Source of the DNA: Streptomyces aureus
GTDB taxonomy: Bacteria > Actinomycetota > Actinomycetes > Streptomycetales > Streptomycetaceae
DNA length: 64,000 nt
NCBI RefSeq assembly: GCF_000725495.1
Contig: NZ_JNZD01000020.1
Location: forward strand, 1-64,000
Direction: 5' to 3'
A program made the position numbers and the translations under genes. The notes beneath the pieces were generated by a model. That model ran no database searches, had not been told where the DNA came from, and worked only from the letters and a program-made list of their open reading frames with translations. The stretch's first letter is position 1. Each line of letters begins with the position of its first letter. Of the stretch, positions 53,765-63,080 are shown piece by piece.

Positions 53765-54528
53765 CCCACCAGCCGGTCGCCTCACCCGCGCCCCACTACC
53801 TCAACCTGCCCGGCGCCCGCACCGTCACCACCCAGACGGTGCGGGCCGCCGCCCACGCCCTGGACCGCGCCGCACGCGAACAGAGCATGATCTGCCTGAC
53901 CGCCGACCCCGGCGTCGGCAAGACCTTCACCCTGCACACCCTGTGCGAGCAACGCCCCGACCTGCCCGCCCTGCACCTCCTGCCACGCCCCCAGGCCCGC
54001 CCCGACGACCTGCGGCACAGCCTCTACCGCGCCCTCAACCTGCCCGGCGACCCACCCCAGGACCCCGGCATCTGCGACGACTACCTGCGACACGCCCTCA
54101 TGCATCCGCCACGCCTGGTCACCGTCGACGAAGCCCACCAGCTGTCCGCCGCCTGCATCGAATACCTGCGCTACCTCCATGACGACCCCGACCCACAGGT
54201 GACCATCGTGCTGCTCGCCAGCCAGCCCCGCCTCAAAGCCCTGCGCTCGAAACAGACGCTGATCAACCGGGTGGCCGCCTGGCATCTCATGGAGCCGCTC
54301 GACCCGGACGAGATCCTCACCATCCTGCCCGCCTTCCACGCACTGTGGCAGACCACCCCCAGCCACACCCTCACCCGCCTGGACAGCCTCTGGGCGAACG
54401 GCAACCTCCGGCGCTGGGCTGCCCTGACCCACCAGCTCCAAGCCATTCGGCACCGCCACCCCGACCACCCGGCCGACCCGGAAACCCTCCTGCGCCGCCT
54501 CAGGCCCCGACTGCCCCGCACCGCATGA
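53761..54528 (+). CDS. TnsC/TniB-like AAA+ ATPase 2
   Basis: 255 residues. Walker A ADPGVGKT (48-55) and Walker B TVDEAHQ (121-127) are intact, with sensor-like VTIVLLASQP. The start YLNLPGARTVTTQTVRAA parallels YLNLADARIVATEALLEA of ATPase 1, so the two are paralogues. The ATGA overlaps on both sides show a coupled operon. Confidence 0.82.
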   Translation: MTHQPVASPAPHYLNLPGARTVTTQTVRAAAHALDRAAREQSMICLTADPGVGKTFTLHTLCEQRPDLPALHLLPRPQARPDDLRHSLYRALNLPGDPPQDPGICDDYLRHALMHPPRLVTVDEAHQLSAACIEYLRYLHDDPDPQVTIVLLASQPRLKALRSKQTLINRVAAWHLMEPLDPDEILTILPAFHALWQTTPSHTLTRLDSLWANGNLRRWAALTHQLQAIRHRHPDHPADPETLLRRLRPRLPRTA

Positions 54529-55646
54529 CCCCGACGTCCTCGCCCACCGCACCGGCCGACACCCTCGCCAAGTGGCAGCCCAGCTGGTCACCGGACCAAA
54601 CCGACCCCGGCCTGCCACCTATCACGGTGATCACCGACCCCCACGACCACGCCAGCTACACCACCACCGCACTCGCCGCCCACCAGCCCGCCGCTGGCCG
54701 CATCACCGTCCACCCCACCCCTTTGGCCACCGCACCCGCCTACCTCGCCCACGACCTCATCCGCGCCCTCGGCAAACACCTCCCGCCACCGGGCACCGAA
54801 CCACCCTGGTGGACCACCAACGCCGACGACTCCTGGCGGGCGGCGGTGGCATGGACCAAGGCCCTCGGCATCAGCCACTACGTCATCTGCCGCGCCCATC
54901 GCATCACCGCCCGCCACCTCGAACACCTCATGGCCCTGCGTGAACACACCCGCATCCAACTCACCCTCGTCGTCAGCGGCCCGACACCGGCCGCCCTGGC
55001 CGCCATCCTCAAAACCGTCCCCCACCACCACGCCGACACCCTCGAAGGCGCCCGCCGGCATCTGCCAAACGCCCACCAGCCCCTGGCCGCTCCCTCAGAC
55101 CGCTACCCCTGGTGGCATCCCGCCCCCTTCCCCGCACCACCCGACGAACCCTGGTACGAGCTGCCCCCGCGCCCCCGCCGACCGGCCCCCCTCACCCACG
55201 ACAGCCCTGGAGCCGATCGCACCACCGGCCGCCCCCCACCGACCGCCATCACCCACCCCGACATCAGCCATGAAGCCGTGGCCCAGCGCATCCACACACG
55301 CATCGGTCATCCCGCGCACGCCGCAGCCGTCGCTGTCCGTGTCCTGGCTGGCTACGACACCGACCAGCTGTCCCAGGTCACCATCCCCACACCGCAACGC
55401 CCACGCGCCGACCTGCCTGCGCATCTGCCCGCATGGGTTCTCCCTCTCCTGAACGCCTCCCGCATCTACACCGAACTGCAGGGTCAAATCCGCAGCGACC
55501 TGCCTGCCCACCTGTCGGGAGCCGACAAGCCCTTCCGCCTCGCTGGCTGGGACAAAGACGACGTCGCCCGCGCCACCGAGACCTGCAACCTCACCCCAGC
55601 CCCCACCCGCAAGCGCCCCAACACCTCCAGAATGAGCAGACCATGA
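54525..55646 (+). CDS. degenerate TnsC-like AAA+ protein 3
   Basis: 373 residues. The order of elements follows ATPase 2, but the P-loop position reads ITDPHDHASYTTT (36-48) instead of GxxGxGKT, and Walker B reads VICRAHRITARHLEHL (120-135) instead of DEAH. It should not bind or hydrolyse ATP normally. The C-terminal 150 residues are new (HPDISHEAVAQRIHTRIGHPAHAAAVAVRVLAGYD). It could be an adaptor in the transposition complex; that is inferred from position. Confidence 0.65.
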   Translation: MTPTSSPTAPADTLAKWQPSWSPDQTDPGLPPITVITDPHDHASYTTTALAAHQPAAGRITVHPTPLATAPAYLAHDLIRALGKHLPPPGTEPPWWTTNADDSWRAAVAWTKALGISHYVICRAHRITARHLEHLMALREHTRIQLTLVVSGPTPAALAAILKTVPHHHADTLEGARRHLPNAHQPLAAPSDRYPWWHPAPFPAPPDEPWYELPPRPRRPAPLTHDSPGADRTTGRPPPTAITHPDISHEAVAQRIHTRIGHPAHAAAVAVRVLAGYDTDQLSQVTIPTPQRPRADLPAHLPAWVLPLLNASRIYTELQGQIRSDLPAHLSGADKPFRLAGWDKDDVARATETCNLTPAPTRKRPNTSRMSRP

Positions 55647-55896
55647 ACGCCTATCCAGCCCTGGACGCGCTCCTCGCCGCGCACACCCCTGCCGCCCCCC
55701 GCCGAACACGCCCGCAGACACCGCTGCCATCGAGGCCGGATGGAGCAAACCGCAGATCATCATCACGCTGACCGACCCGGAATCCATCGTCCGCAAGCTG
55801 ATCGACAAGCTCGGCACCGGGCAGGCGCAGCAGGCGTGCACGGTACTGAAGCAGTTGGTGGAACAGGCCCCGAGCGATTCCCGACGGCTGCAGTAG
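55643..55896 (+). pseudogene. small operon gene with frameshift in a C run
   Basis: The ATG at 55643 overlaps the previous stop. The frame begins MNAYPALDALLAAHTPAAP, then hits six C residues (55695-55700) and loses sense. One extra C would join it to ADTAAIEAGWSKPQIIITL and ESIVRKLIDKLGTGQAQQAC, ending at 55896, giving about 84 residues. Either a real mutation, a sequencing slip or a slippery site. Function unknown. Confidence 0.6.
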
Positions 55897-56385
55897 GGAC
55901 GCGGGGAGTGAACGCTCAGCGGCAGCCGCACGATGTTCTGCGCGAGGTACACCCGAAGCGGATTGCTCCGTACCGGCATACCACCGACGGCAACGGGTGC
56001 GGTGTGCCAGTACTGAGCGCGGGTGTGTGGGGGTGGGTGTGAAGAGAGGGACAGCGGCCGTTGACGGACGGCGGGTGCCCCTTCAAGTCTTCATCGAACG
56101 TACCACGTGATCGCTGCAGTAGACGCGCGATGGCAGCCCGCCCGGCCAGGGCCGGGCAAGCCGCTGTGACCATGCGGTTCGACGGTCACCTATCGCCTTG
56201 CTTGCCTCGCTCCCGCCGCGCGGAAGCGAGGCGACCGGCAAGCTCGTCCGTTCTCATCGCGGAGCCAGCAGGGAGGTCTGAGCACGCGAGCGGTGTCCCG
56301 ACGGTCCATCTTTGACGAACCCTCCAGGACCCCGATAATGTTGGTCCTAAATCAGATATCAGAGTTGGCATAGAGGATAGATGAA
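55897..56385. other. gene-free region
   Basis: 489 bp between the transposition operon and the MerR-like gene. AT-rich just before 56386 (TAAATCAGATATCAGAG at 56348), likely the promoter of the next operon. No ORF with credible bias, and no end matching 49881 was found. Confidence 0.4.
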
Positions 56386-56982
56386 ATGCTGCTGACGACC
56401 GGGCAGGCAGCCCAGGAACTCGGCTGCGCCATCACCACCTTCCGCCGTCTCGTACACGCTGGACTGCTGCCGGGCCTGTCCCGCCGCGGCGTGCGCGTCA
56501 TGGTCCCGCTCAACGTCGTCCAGGCACTCAGCGAACGCCAGCACGCCCCGCTGAACCAACTGGCCGCCAAGGAAATCGCCGTACTGCGGGTCGACGCGGC
56601 CAAGCCCGTGCAAGAACCGGACCGGGACTGGATCGGCTTCGCCGCAACCCTCCCCCCCAGCGACCTCCTCGCGGCGCTGCGCGGCTGGTGGCGATGCGAC
56701 CCGGCCGACATCGCCGCCGGGGGAGTACTGCCCGTCACCCTGTCCGGCTACGTCGTCGCCGTCCTGACCGGCCTGGACCGATGGCAACGCAACGACGAGA
56801 GCCGCCACGCCTTCCCCGACGCGCGTCTGGTCGGCTACGTCACCGACCTCGCCACCCCCCAGACCACCATCACCGCTCAAACAGACGACGGCCGTCAGCT
56901 CGCCGAACTCCTCCTCGGCACGAGGCTCGCCTCCCACTCCGGCGGCGCGATCGCCTACGTCCCCACCCACACCGCTGACTGA
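56386..56982 (+). CDS. MerR/excisionase-like HTH protein
   Basis: 198 residues; the N-terminus LLTTGQAAQELGCAITTFRRLVHAGLLPGLSRRGVRVMVPLNVVQAL is a MerR/excisionase-type winged helix. The remainder (FAATLPPSDLLAALRGWWR...VLPVTLSGYVVAVLTGLDRW) is unrecognised. It is 23 bp upstream of the 57006 gene in the same direction, so the three genes 56386-59854 form one operon. Confidence 0.68.
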   Translation: MLLTTGQAAQELGCAITTFRRLVHAGLLPGLSRRGVRVMVPLNVVQALSERQHAPLNQLAAKEIAVLRVDAAKPVQEPDRDWIGFAATLPPSDLLAALRGWWRCDPADIAAGGVLPVTLSGYVVAVLTGLDRWQRNDESRHAFPDARLVGYVTDLATPQTTITAQTDDGRQLAELLLGTRLASHSGGAIAYVPTHTAD

Positions 56983-57005
56983 ACCGCCCGGACAAGGAAG
57001 CCCCG

Positions 57006-59132
57006 ATGGACGCACACAGCTACAACGCCGCTCTCACCGAGCTGCGCACGGTGCGGGACGAGATCAAAAAGGCCCGGGCCGCGCTGACGAAACTGGAAGC
57101 CGACCGCGACCAGCGCATCGCCCAACTGGCCGCCTACAGCAAGGCAAAGGCAGAGCGCATCGCCCCGGCAGCCGGGCTCAGCGTGGCCGACATCGTCACC
57201 CTCGCTCCGGCTCTGGCCCCGGAGAGCCTGACCACCGCCGAGACCGTCCCACCCTCCGCAGAGCCTGCCGTCCCCGCCGCGGACGACAGTCCGGCCGAAG
57301 CCGCACGGGAGCCTGCCCCGCGGACCGGAGCCGTAGCGCCTGCCATGGCAGGCAGGCAGCCGTCGCCTACAGCGTCCCCCGCCCCGGAGAGCGGAGCCGT
57401 GGACCCTGGTACTGGTCGGGACAGGACCGCAGTCCAGGATGCACCGCGTGAACTGCCGTCGATCCCCGAAGGCCCTGCAGGGGACGGCTGGTTCACGCAC
57501 ACCCCGAAGCTCGTCTCCCAGTCCCCGAACTTCACCCAGCAGGCCCGCTCCACCGTCTTCCTGGACACCGACACCGGCGTGCTGGTGCACCGCCAGCAGA
57601 CCCACCGCCTCGACCTGGGCGACGCCTCGGTCGCCGCCATCCTGACGGCCGTCTTCCATGTCCTGCCCGAGGGCGTGGAACGCATCTACATCACCGCCGG
57701 TGACCCCTGGCACCGCGACGCCGACCGCTATCCCTACCTGCGCGACGCGGTCGCCGCCTGGCTGAATGCCCCCACTCCCGGCTGGCGCACCGACACCGGA
57801 CGCGGCCGCGACGGGATGGCCGGACACTTTGTCCACGCCCGCAACCCGGTCGGCCGCTACCAGCGCGAAAACGGTGAGGAGCACGTCGAAATCCGGTCCG
57901 TGGGGGAGTGGTTCGACGTCGACGCCGCTGACCCCGCGACCGTCCGCGACGCCTTCGTCCTGCTGTGGCAGGCCCTGCGCCGCCACTGGAGCGACGCCGT
58001 CATCATGGGCTCCCCCTCCCAGACCGGCCGCGACCTGTGGACTCGCACCATCCCCCAGCGCGGCCAGCACGCCGACGGCTTCCCCGTCCTCTCGGAAGAA
58101 CTCCGCGGTCTGCTCCATGCCACCGCGGGCCAGGGCCGCAATGAACTGATCACCCCGCCCCGGGTCCCCGGACAACTGCCCCAACTGGTCGAGTACGACC
58201 GCACCTTCGCCTACGCCAAGCACACCTGGAAATCCCCGGTCGGCACCCCCCGCCGCATCACCGCAGCCACGTTCGCCGCCTGGTCCGAGAAGGAACAGCA
58301 GCGTGCCCTGTACGGAAGCGGCCACTGGCAGGTCAAGGTCACCGTCCCCGACACCTGGCAGCATGTCGGCATCCTGCCCGCCCCCGCCCCCGGCGACCGC
58401 GCCTGGCACTACCCCGCCACTCCCGGCGCCACGTTCACGACCTGGGCGGGCGGCCCCGAAATCCACACCGCCCTCACCAACCCCATCCAGCCGTGGAAGA
58501 TCGAAATCCTCGACGGCATCCTCTGGGACGACGGCAAACCTCTCGACGACTGGGCCAAGAAACTCAAAGAGACCTGGACCAACCTCTCCGCCCAGGCCCA
58601 TTTCCAGGGTGACCCCCAGCAGGCCCGCGCCGCCCACCTCGCCTCCCGCGCCGTGCGCTCCATCCTCCTGTACGGCATCGGCGCCTTCGCCCAACGCCCC
58701 CGCATGGTCACCGGAACCACCCCCCGCACCATGGAACGCGACGTCCCGCCGGACGCCGAAATCATCAGCTTCGACGACCAGTTGATCACCTGGCAGAAGC
58801 CCACCGGCTTCAGCCGCGACCCCAACGCCCACCCCGAATGGGCCGCCGCGATCTGGTCCGGCGCCCGCGCCGCCCTCCTCACCCAGCGCCACCGCGACGA
58901 CAACACCTACGCCGGCGCCCTGCACACACCGGCTGGCACCGTCGTCGCCTTCCGCACCGACGCCCTCTACCTCACCGCACCCCAACACTGGCCGCACCAC
59001 CACCAGCCCGGCGACTACCTCCTCAAAGGCCACCTCACCCACCCGGTCCCAGCCCCCACCACCGAGGAAGAACTCCTCGCCCTGCGCGACGCCGGACGCA
59101 CCACCCTCACCCAGACCGAGGGACAGGCCTGA
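57006..59132 (+). CDS. large Tap-like protein (distant)
   Basis: 708 residues. N-terminal coiled coil (about 5-50), Ala/Pro linker (60-150), then a long domain whose landmarks run parallel to Tap of this window: RSTVFLDTDTG; VEYDRTFAYAKHTW (like IDVNLAFGAAANG); WHYPATPGATFTTWAGG...ILDGILWDDGKPLDDWAKKLKETW (like WYATPTVAYAVELG...SGRYLDGWYKRLRDAYV); GTVVAFRTDALYLTAP (like YPIAVLSDCAVYAADG). I infer a shared, degenerate family-B-polymerase-like fold. It is coupled (ATGA) to a small HTH gene, as tap is followed by tpg. Confidence 0.55.
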   Translation: MDAHSYNAALTELRTVRDEIKKARAALTKLEADRDQRIAQLAAYSKAKAERIAPAAGLSVADIVTLAPALAPESLTTAETVPPSAEPAVPAADDSPAEAAREPAPRTGAVAPAMAGRQPSPTASPAPESGAVDPGTGRDRTAVQDAPRELPSIPEGPAGDGWFTHTPKLVSQSPNFTQQARSTVFLDTDTGVLVHRQQTHRLDLGDASVAAILTAVFHVLPEGVERIYITAGDPWHRDADRYPYLRDAVAAWLNAPTPGWRTDTGRGRDGMAGHFVHARNPVGRYQRENGEEHVEIRSVGEWFDVDAADPATVRDAFVLLWQALRRHWSDAVIMGSPSQTGRDLWTRTIPQRGQHADGFPVLSEELRGLLHATAGQGRNELITPPRVPGQLPQLVEYDRTFAYAKHTWKSPVGTPRRITAATFAAWSEKEQQRALYGSGHWQVKVTVPDTWQHVGILPAPAPGDRAWHYPATPGATFTTWAGGPEIHTALTNPIQPWKIEILDGILWDDGKPLDDWAKKLKETWTNLSAQAHFQGDPQQARAAHLASRAVRSILLYGIGAFAQRPRMVTGTTPRTMERDVPPDAEIISFDDQLITWQKPTGFSRDPNAHPEWAAAIWSGARAALLTQRHRDDNTYAGALHTPAGTVVAFRTDALYLTAPQHWPHHHQPGDYLLKGHLTHPVPAPTTEEELLALRDAGRTTLTQTEGQA

Positions 59133-59854
59133 TGCCGCCACGTCCTCGCCGCAACCGCCCCACTGGACAAAGCCAGTTGAACGAGGCCGCCCAACTCGCC
59201 GACCAGCTCCAAGCCGCGGGTTACACCAAACGCGACATCGCCCGCATCATCAACCGCGACCCCTCCCTGGTCTCCCAGTTCTACACAAAACACAAGGGCG
59301 CCGCCTTCGTCCCCGCCCTCCAACAGGTCCTGGCCGCCGTCCAGATGGGCGGCATCACCGACCTGCCCGAACTCACCGCCCTCGCCGCCCGCTACACCCA
59401 TCGCCGCACCACCGCCTCCGGCACAAGAGCCCGCGTGCGCAGCAAAGCCGTCCTGATCACCCCCACTGGTACCGGCACCGGCCGCGTCGCCGCCCAGGCC
59501 ATCGCCTCCGGCTCCTCCCGCCTGCGCCCCCTCATCGCCGAAGCCGCCCGCCAGGGCCTGCGCCTGGCCTTCACCGTCCGCCTCGCCAAAACCGGCTACC
59601 TGCACCCCTCCGGCAGCCGGACCGACTCACCCGGTATCCGCCGTGACGTCATCCAACGCGCAGACCACACCGAGGAACGTGCCTACGGCTCCGCGCAGAC
59701 CGGCGGCCACGACGCGGCCGACTTCGCCCGCCGCGTCGATGCGGCGGGCGGGGACGTCACCGCCGCCGTCCATCAGTGGCTCGTGGAGACCGGACGCATC
59801 CGCCCCGACGCCCACATCCTTCACCTGGAAGTGCGCACCTGGCGCCCACGCTGA
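59132..59854 (+). CDS. HTH protein, possible Tpg-like partner
   Basis: 240 residues; ATG overlaps the 57006 stop. HTH at about 15-45 (EAAQLADQLQAAGYTKRDIARIINRDPSLVSQFYTKH), a basic middle, then a segment TVRLAKTGYLHPSGSRTDSPGIRRDVIQ...HILHLEVRTWRPR whose spacing echoes DVQGRFGYTAAGGSTDQSRVRHL...HGLEVHLTDLVDLRF of Tpg. The likeness is by eye and weak. It could be a terminal-protein-like partner or simply a regulator. Confidence 0.5.
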   Translation: MPPRPRRNRPTGQSQLNEAAQLADQLQAAGYTKRDIARIINRDPSLVSQFYTKHKGAAFVPALQQVLAAVQMGGITDLPELTALAARYTHRRTTASGTRARVRSKAVLITPTGTGTGRVAAQAIASGSSRLRPLIAEAARQGLRLAFTVRLAKTGYLHPSGSRTDSPGIRRDVIQRADHTEERAYGSAQTGGHDAADFARRVDAAGGDVTAAVHQWLVETGRIRPDAHILHLEVRTWRPR

Positions 59855-59990
59855 GCCTGCCGCACATCGTGCAGCCGCGAAAGAAGCACTGCAACAGGTG
59901 ATGGGCAGGTCGGTGGAGTGTCCGAGCGATGCTGCATGCGTCTGATCTGATGGTCTACCGAGTTTCTGCGCCGGCCGGACGCGGCCGGGA

Positions 59991-60434
59991 TCATCGGCGA
60001 GCTGTGTTCGTGAGCCGAATCCCGGTGACCACTTCGGGGTGGATGCGGACAGCGAGGTCCATGGCCTGGTCCACCCAGGGCTGCAGGCGCTGCTGGTAGT
60101 GCTCCAGTTCGGCGGGGTCGGTGACCAGGCTGGCATAGCCGGTGGCGACCACGCTCCAGCCGGTGTGAGTGCCGGGGTCGATGACGTCGGCTTCGTAGGC
60201 GACTACGACACCTGGAGCCGGGCTGTCCTGGATGTGGGCTGCGAGGGCGGCACCGTGGTGGGTGCGGACGATGATGTCGCCGCCGAGCACGATGTGGTTG
60301 ACCGGGCGGATGGCCGGCAGCGCGTGCTGGGTGAACACGATCCGGCCCAGCGAGACGGTGCTCAGCAGGTGCAGGGCCTCGGCAGGAGCCAGTTCGAGGG
60401 TGCGGCGGCTCGGGGTGGGGGTGTCCGGGTTCAT
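59991..60434 (-). CDS. pyridoxamine 5'-phosphate oxidase-fold protein
   Basis: 147 residues from the ATG at 60434. The split-barrel flavin/F420-binding family is recognisable: LLSTVSLGRIVFTQHALPAIRPVNHIVLGGDIIVRTHHG, then GVVVAYEADVIDPGTHTGWSVVATGYASLVTDPAEL. It resembles the many Streptomyces PNPOx-like proteins of unknown substrate. Single gene between intergenic regions. Confidence 0.85.
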   Translation of the reverse strand: MNPDTPTPSRRTLELAPAEALHLLSTVSLGRIVFTQHALPAIRPVNHIVLGGDIIVRTHHGAALAAHIQDSPAPGVVVAYEADVIDPGTHTGWSVVATGYASLVTDPAELEHYQQRLQPWVDQAMDLAVRIHPEVVTGIRLTNTARR

Positions 60435-61068
60435 CGGGCGTTCCACAGCGGCTGTTCCGGCATGGTCACGTGTCCTTTGCACAGGTCACAGCAGGGCACA
60501 GACATGATCAGTAGACGGGTCCGAGCAGCGTGGCGCTAGGGCCGTTCGGCCCTTCCTGGAATGGATCGGGCCCGGTTCACCCTGGCTCATGGACGCCACT
60601 GCCCGCGCCACCGCGGATGCAGTTCATCGGCAGGGTGAGAACGCGGTGGGAGACCTCGGTGAAAATCACCCCGAGTGGCCGGTTCGGGTCCTGGGGGTCT
60701 TCGCCAAGGATTCCGCTGTTCGCACCCGTGCAGGACCCGTTGCAGGGCGTGGACGCGGGAGATCAGCCGGGGCCGGACAGCTGCAGTGCCACCAGTGGCG
60801 GCACCCAGATCCCGAACACGCATTCATGGGCAGGGGGGTGCCTTCGAGACTGATGTGCCGTCCGCGCCGAAGGAGCTCTGAGTACGTCCCTCGTACCCGA
60901 TTCTTCGACAGGAATGGTCGGTAAGCGGTTCTCTTGCACTCATGCCCGGTCACCGGATGTCAGCCTCGAAGATACTCCGCTGGTGACTGGGGCCTGCGCA
61001 TACGGTGCGGTCACGCGGACGGGGAATTGCCGTCCCTGCCGCGTGACCGGCAACCAAGGGGAGACGCA
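60435..61068. other. gene-free region
   Basis: 634 bp. ORFs in both strands are short and lack start signals. A minus-strand stretch near 60590-60680 reads like a protein end (VIFTEVSHRVLTLPMNCIRGG) but has no full gene. Probably decayed sequence plus the promoter of the 61069 gene. Confidence 0.4.
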
Positions 61069-61443
61069 ATGGCGAGTGTGGAAGTGTCGCTGAAGGAAAT
61101 GATGACCGAGGCCGAGGGAGCCCTGGGGGCGGCCGTCGTCGACTACAGCAGTGGCATGGCCCTGGGTACCCTGGGAGGGAGCAAGAATCTGGACATGACG
61201 GTCGCCGCTGCCGGCAATACCGATGTCGTCCGTGCGAAAGTACGCGCCATGGAGCAGCTGGGTCTCAAGAGCCAGATCGAGGACATCCTGATCACCCTCG
61301 GACACCAGTACCACCTCATCCGGCCGGTTGCCGGGCGCAACGGCAACGGCCTGTTCCTGTATCTCGTGCTCGACAGGGCGCGCTCGAACCTGGCGATGGC
61401 CCGCCACCACCTCAAGCGCGTCGAGGGGCAGCTGGAGATCTAG
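61069..61443 (+). CDS. roadblock/LC7-like protein
   Basis: 124 residues; ATG with AAGGGGAG upstream. The fold pattern MASVEVSLKEMMTEAEGALGAAVVDYSSGMALGTLGGSKNLDMTVAAAG, then EDILITLGHQYHLIRPV and GLFLYLVLDRARSNLAMARHHLKRVE, is that of roadblock (MglB/LC7) proteins, which regulate small GTPases in actinobacterial conservons. Here no GTPase or histidine kinase gene is adjacent. Confidence 0.8.
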   Translation: MASVEVSLKEMMTEAEGALGAAVVDYSSGMALGTLGGSKNLDMTVAAAGNTDVVRAKVRAMEQLGLKSQIEDILITLGHQYHLIRPVAGRNGNGLFLYLVLDRARSNLAMARHHLKRVEGQLEI

Positions 61444-61480
61444 ACCGGCCGGAGCCCTGGGCTGACCTATGCCCACGATA

Positions 61481-61494
61481 TGAAGACTTCTTCA
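61481..61494. promoter_or_regulatory. ArsR-like operator, second copy
   Basis: TGAAGA-CT-TCTTCA (61481-61494) is an inverted repeat nearly identical to the site at 62841 (TTGAAGA-GT-TCTTCAA). It has no obvious gene downstream. Confidence 0.5.
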
Positions 61495-62840
61495 AGTCGC
61501 CATATCGGCATGATCTCAACAGCGGATGCGCGTGGCCACGGGCGAGAGGTACCGGTACTCGTGGACACATCCTGCGGCGGCGCCCTCCCGGGCGTCGCCG
61601 CACCGTGGCGGGCAACTGGCCATCGGACAGGACGGATTTCCACAGGTAGCCGATCTGGATGAACTGATGATGGGAGCGGCAGGGCCCACGCTCGGGAGTC
61701 AGCGCGCATGGCGGACAGAATCCAGGGTTCGGCTTCGGTGTTTGCCGGACGCCGATGGACGAGAGTCTGCTGACAGGCCTGCTGGGGTGCGGGTGGCTCC
61801 GGTACAGGAGGCAGACACCGCGCACGTGATCCCTCGAATGCTCCCGGTGCGCCCCAACGCGCAGGCCGGACAATGGATTTGGGCTTGCCGGCTTGCGATA
61901 CTGCAGGAGCGTGCTGTGCACGTCGGCTCCTGGTTGCCTCATCCCCGTGACGGCCAGGGGCCGTTCAGAGCACGGCCCTTCACGGCCCTTCACGGACACC
62001 CCGGCAGAGGCGCTCGCCGGCTGGCACTGCTTCGTGGCTTTCTCCTCGCAGGTTTTCACGTGCTCCAGGTGGGCCTCCTGCCTTGACGTTGCCTTCGGCC
62101 TGTACAGCCTTCCTCCCGCGAGGGCGCCGCCTTCGTCCGGTTCGACGGGTGATGGGGGAGACGCTGTCGATCACGCGGGGCTGCCGGGCTCATCGGAGGG
62201 GCTGGTGGGCCGGACGCCCTGTCACCAGAGCTGTCAGCCGGCCCTTCCGCCCTATCGCAGGTCCGTCCGCCCTCACTGTGCTGCCGGCTGGATGAACTGG
62301 CCCCCGGCGACCCGGCTGCGGCTGGCTGGCCAGCTGCGACAGACACTGGGCGACAGAGGCCGAAGAGGGGACACGCGACACGCAGGCCATGGACCACGAC
62401 CGGGTCTGGGACACCGTCGTGCTGCCCACGGTGGCCCTGGGGCGCTACCGGGGATGGGAGCTGCACCCCGAGGAGAGCCTGAGGCGCGGCTCCCCTCCGG
62501 CGCTCAGGCCGTCCCCGTCTTCGGGCCGTCGGTGTTCCTTGCGGTGCTGCTGCAGTGCCCGCGCCGGATCACCGCCCTGGTCGCAATGCGGTCATCTACG
62601 CCGTCTCGATCGCCGGCACCGTAAAGGGGAGTGATCGCACTGGCAGCCAGGTGGATCAACTTCTCAGCCAAAGCATCCGGGCAACGCCGCTGCGGCTTCC
62701 TGGCGACCGTTTGACAGCGACGGCCGGCTTTCCACGGGCCCGTTCCTGCTCAGCCCCGGTCTCGGGTGCGGCAGCGGGTGGGATACGCCGGGGCCGTGCT
62801 CCTGCCGGGAGCGAGAACAGCCCGGCTACGTCGACTAGAC

Positions 62841-62856
62841 TTGAAGAGTTCTTCAA
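62841..62856. promoter_or_regulatory. ArsR-type operator upstream of the arsR-like operon
   Basis: TTGAAGA-GT-TCTTCAA (62841-62856), 7-bp arms, 30-45 bp upstream of the 62886 gene. This is the usual form of ArsR/SmtB sites (inverted TTGAA...TTCAA). The regulator at 63077 probably binds it and represses its own operon. Confidence 0.7.
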
Positions 62857-62885
62857 TTCACTAGTTGCCTTGATAGGCAGGTCGG

Positions 62886-63080
62886 GTGAGGTGGTCCGGG
62901 GTGGGTGGCTTCGTCGAGGCCGTGCTGGAGCGGGTACGCAAAGCGCGGGCCGGCCTCACGGCCGCTCTTGCTACCGAGAGCCCCTACGAGGTGGCCGTGG
63001 CACAGGGCGAGCTGGAGGACGCGCTGCGCCTGGCCCGAATGCATGACATCGACCCCGGCGAGGGGGCCTTGGAAGGGTGA
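62886..63080 (+). CDS. small conserved Streptomyces protein
   Basis: 64 residues (GTG at 62886; GTG at 62901 possible). VGGFVEAVLERVRKARAGLTAALATESPYEVAVAQGELEDALRLARMHDID is a single charged helical hairpin, a pattern seen in small Streptomyces proteins encoded beside ArsR genes. Its TGA overlaps the next GTG, so translation is coupled. Function unknown. Confidence 0.68.
   Translation: MRWSGVGGFVEAVLERVRKARAGLTAALATESPYEVAVAQGELEDALRLARMHDIDPGEGALEG

Larger units (their letters stand above)
61444..62885. other. long gene-poor region
   Basis: 1442 bp with no convincing gene on either strand; frames are open only because of GC content and lack ribosome sites and typical residue patterns. It contains an ArsR-like operator at 61481 at its left end and another at 62841 at its right end. 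Probably decayed genes between two regulated promoters. Confidence 0.45.

Noticed and set aside
61412..62640. Overlapping frames of 186-243 residues in the gene-poor region
   Set aside because: No ribosome sites, residue composition changes along the frame, and the frames on both strands overlap each other; consistent with open frames due to GC content.
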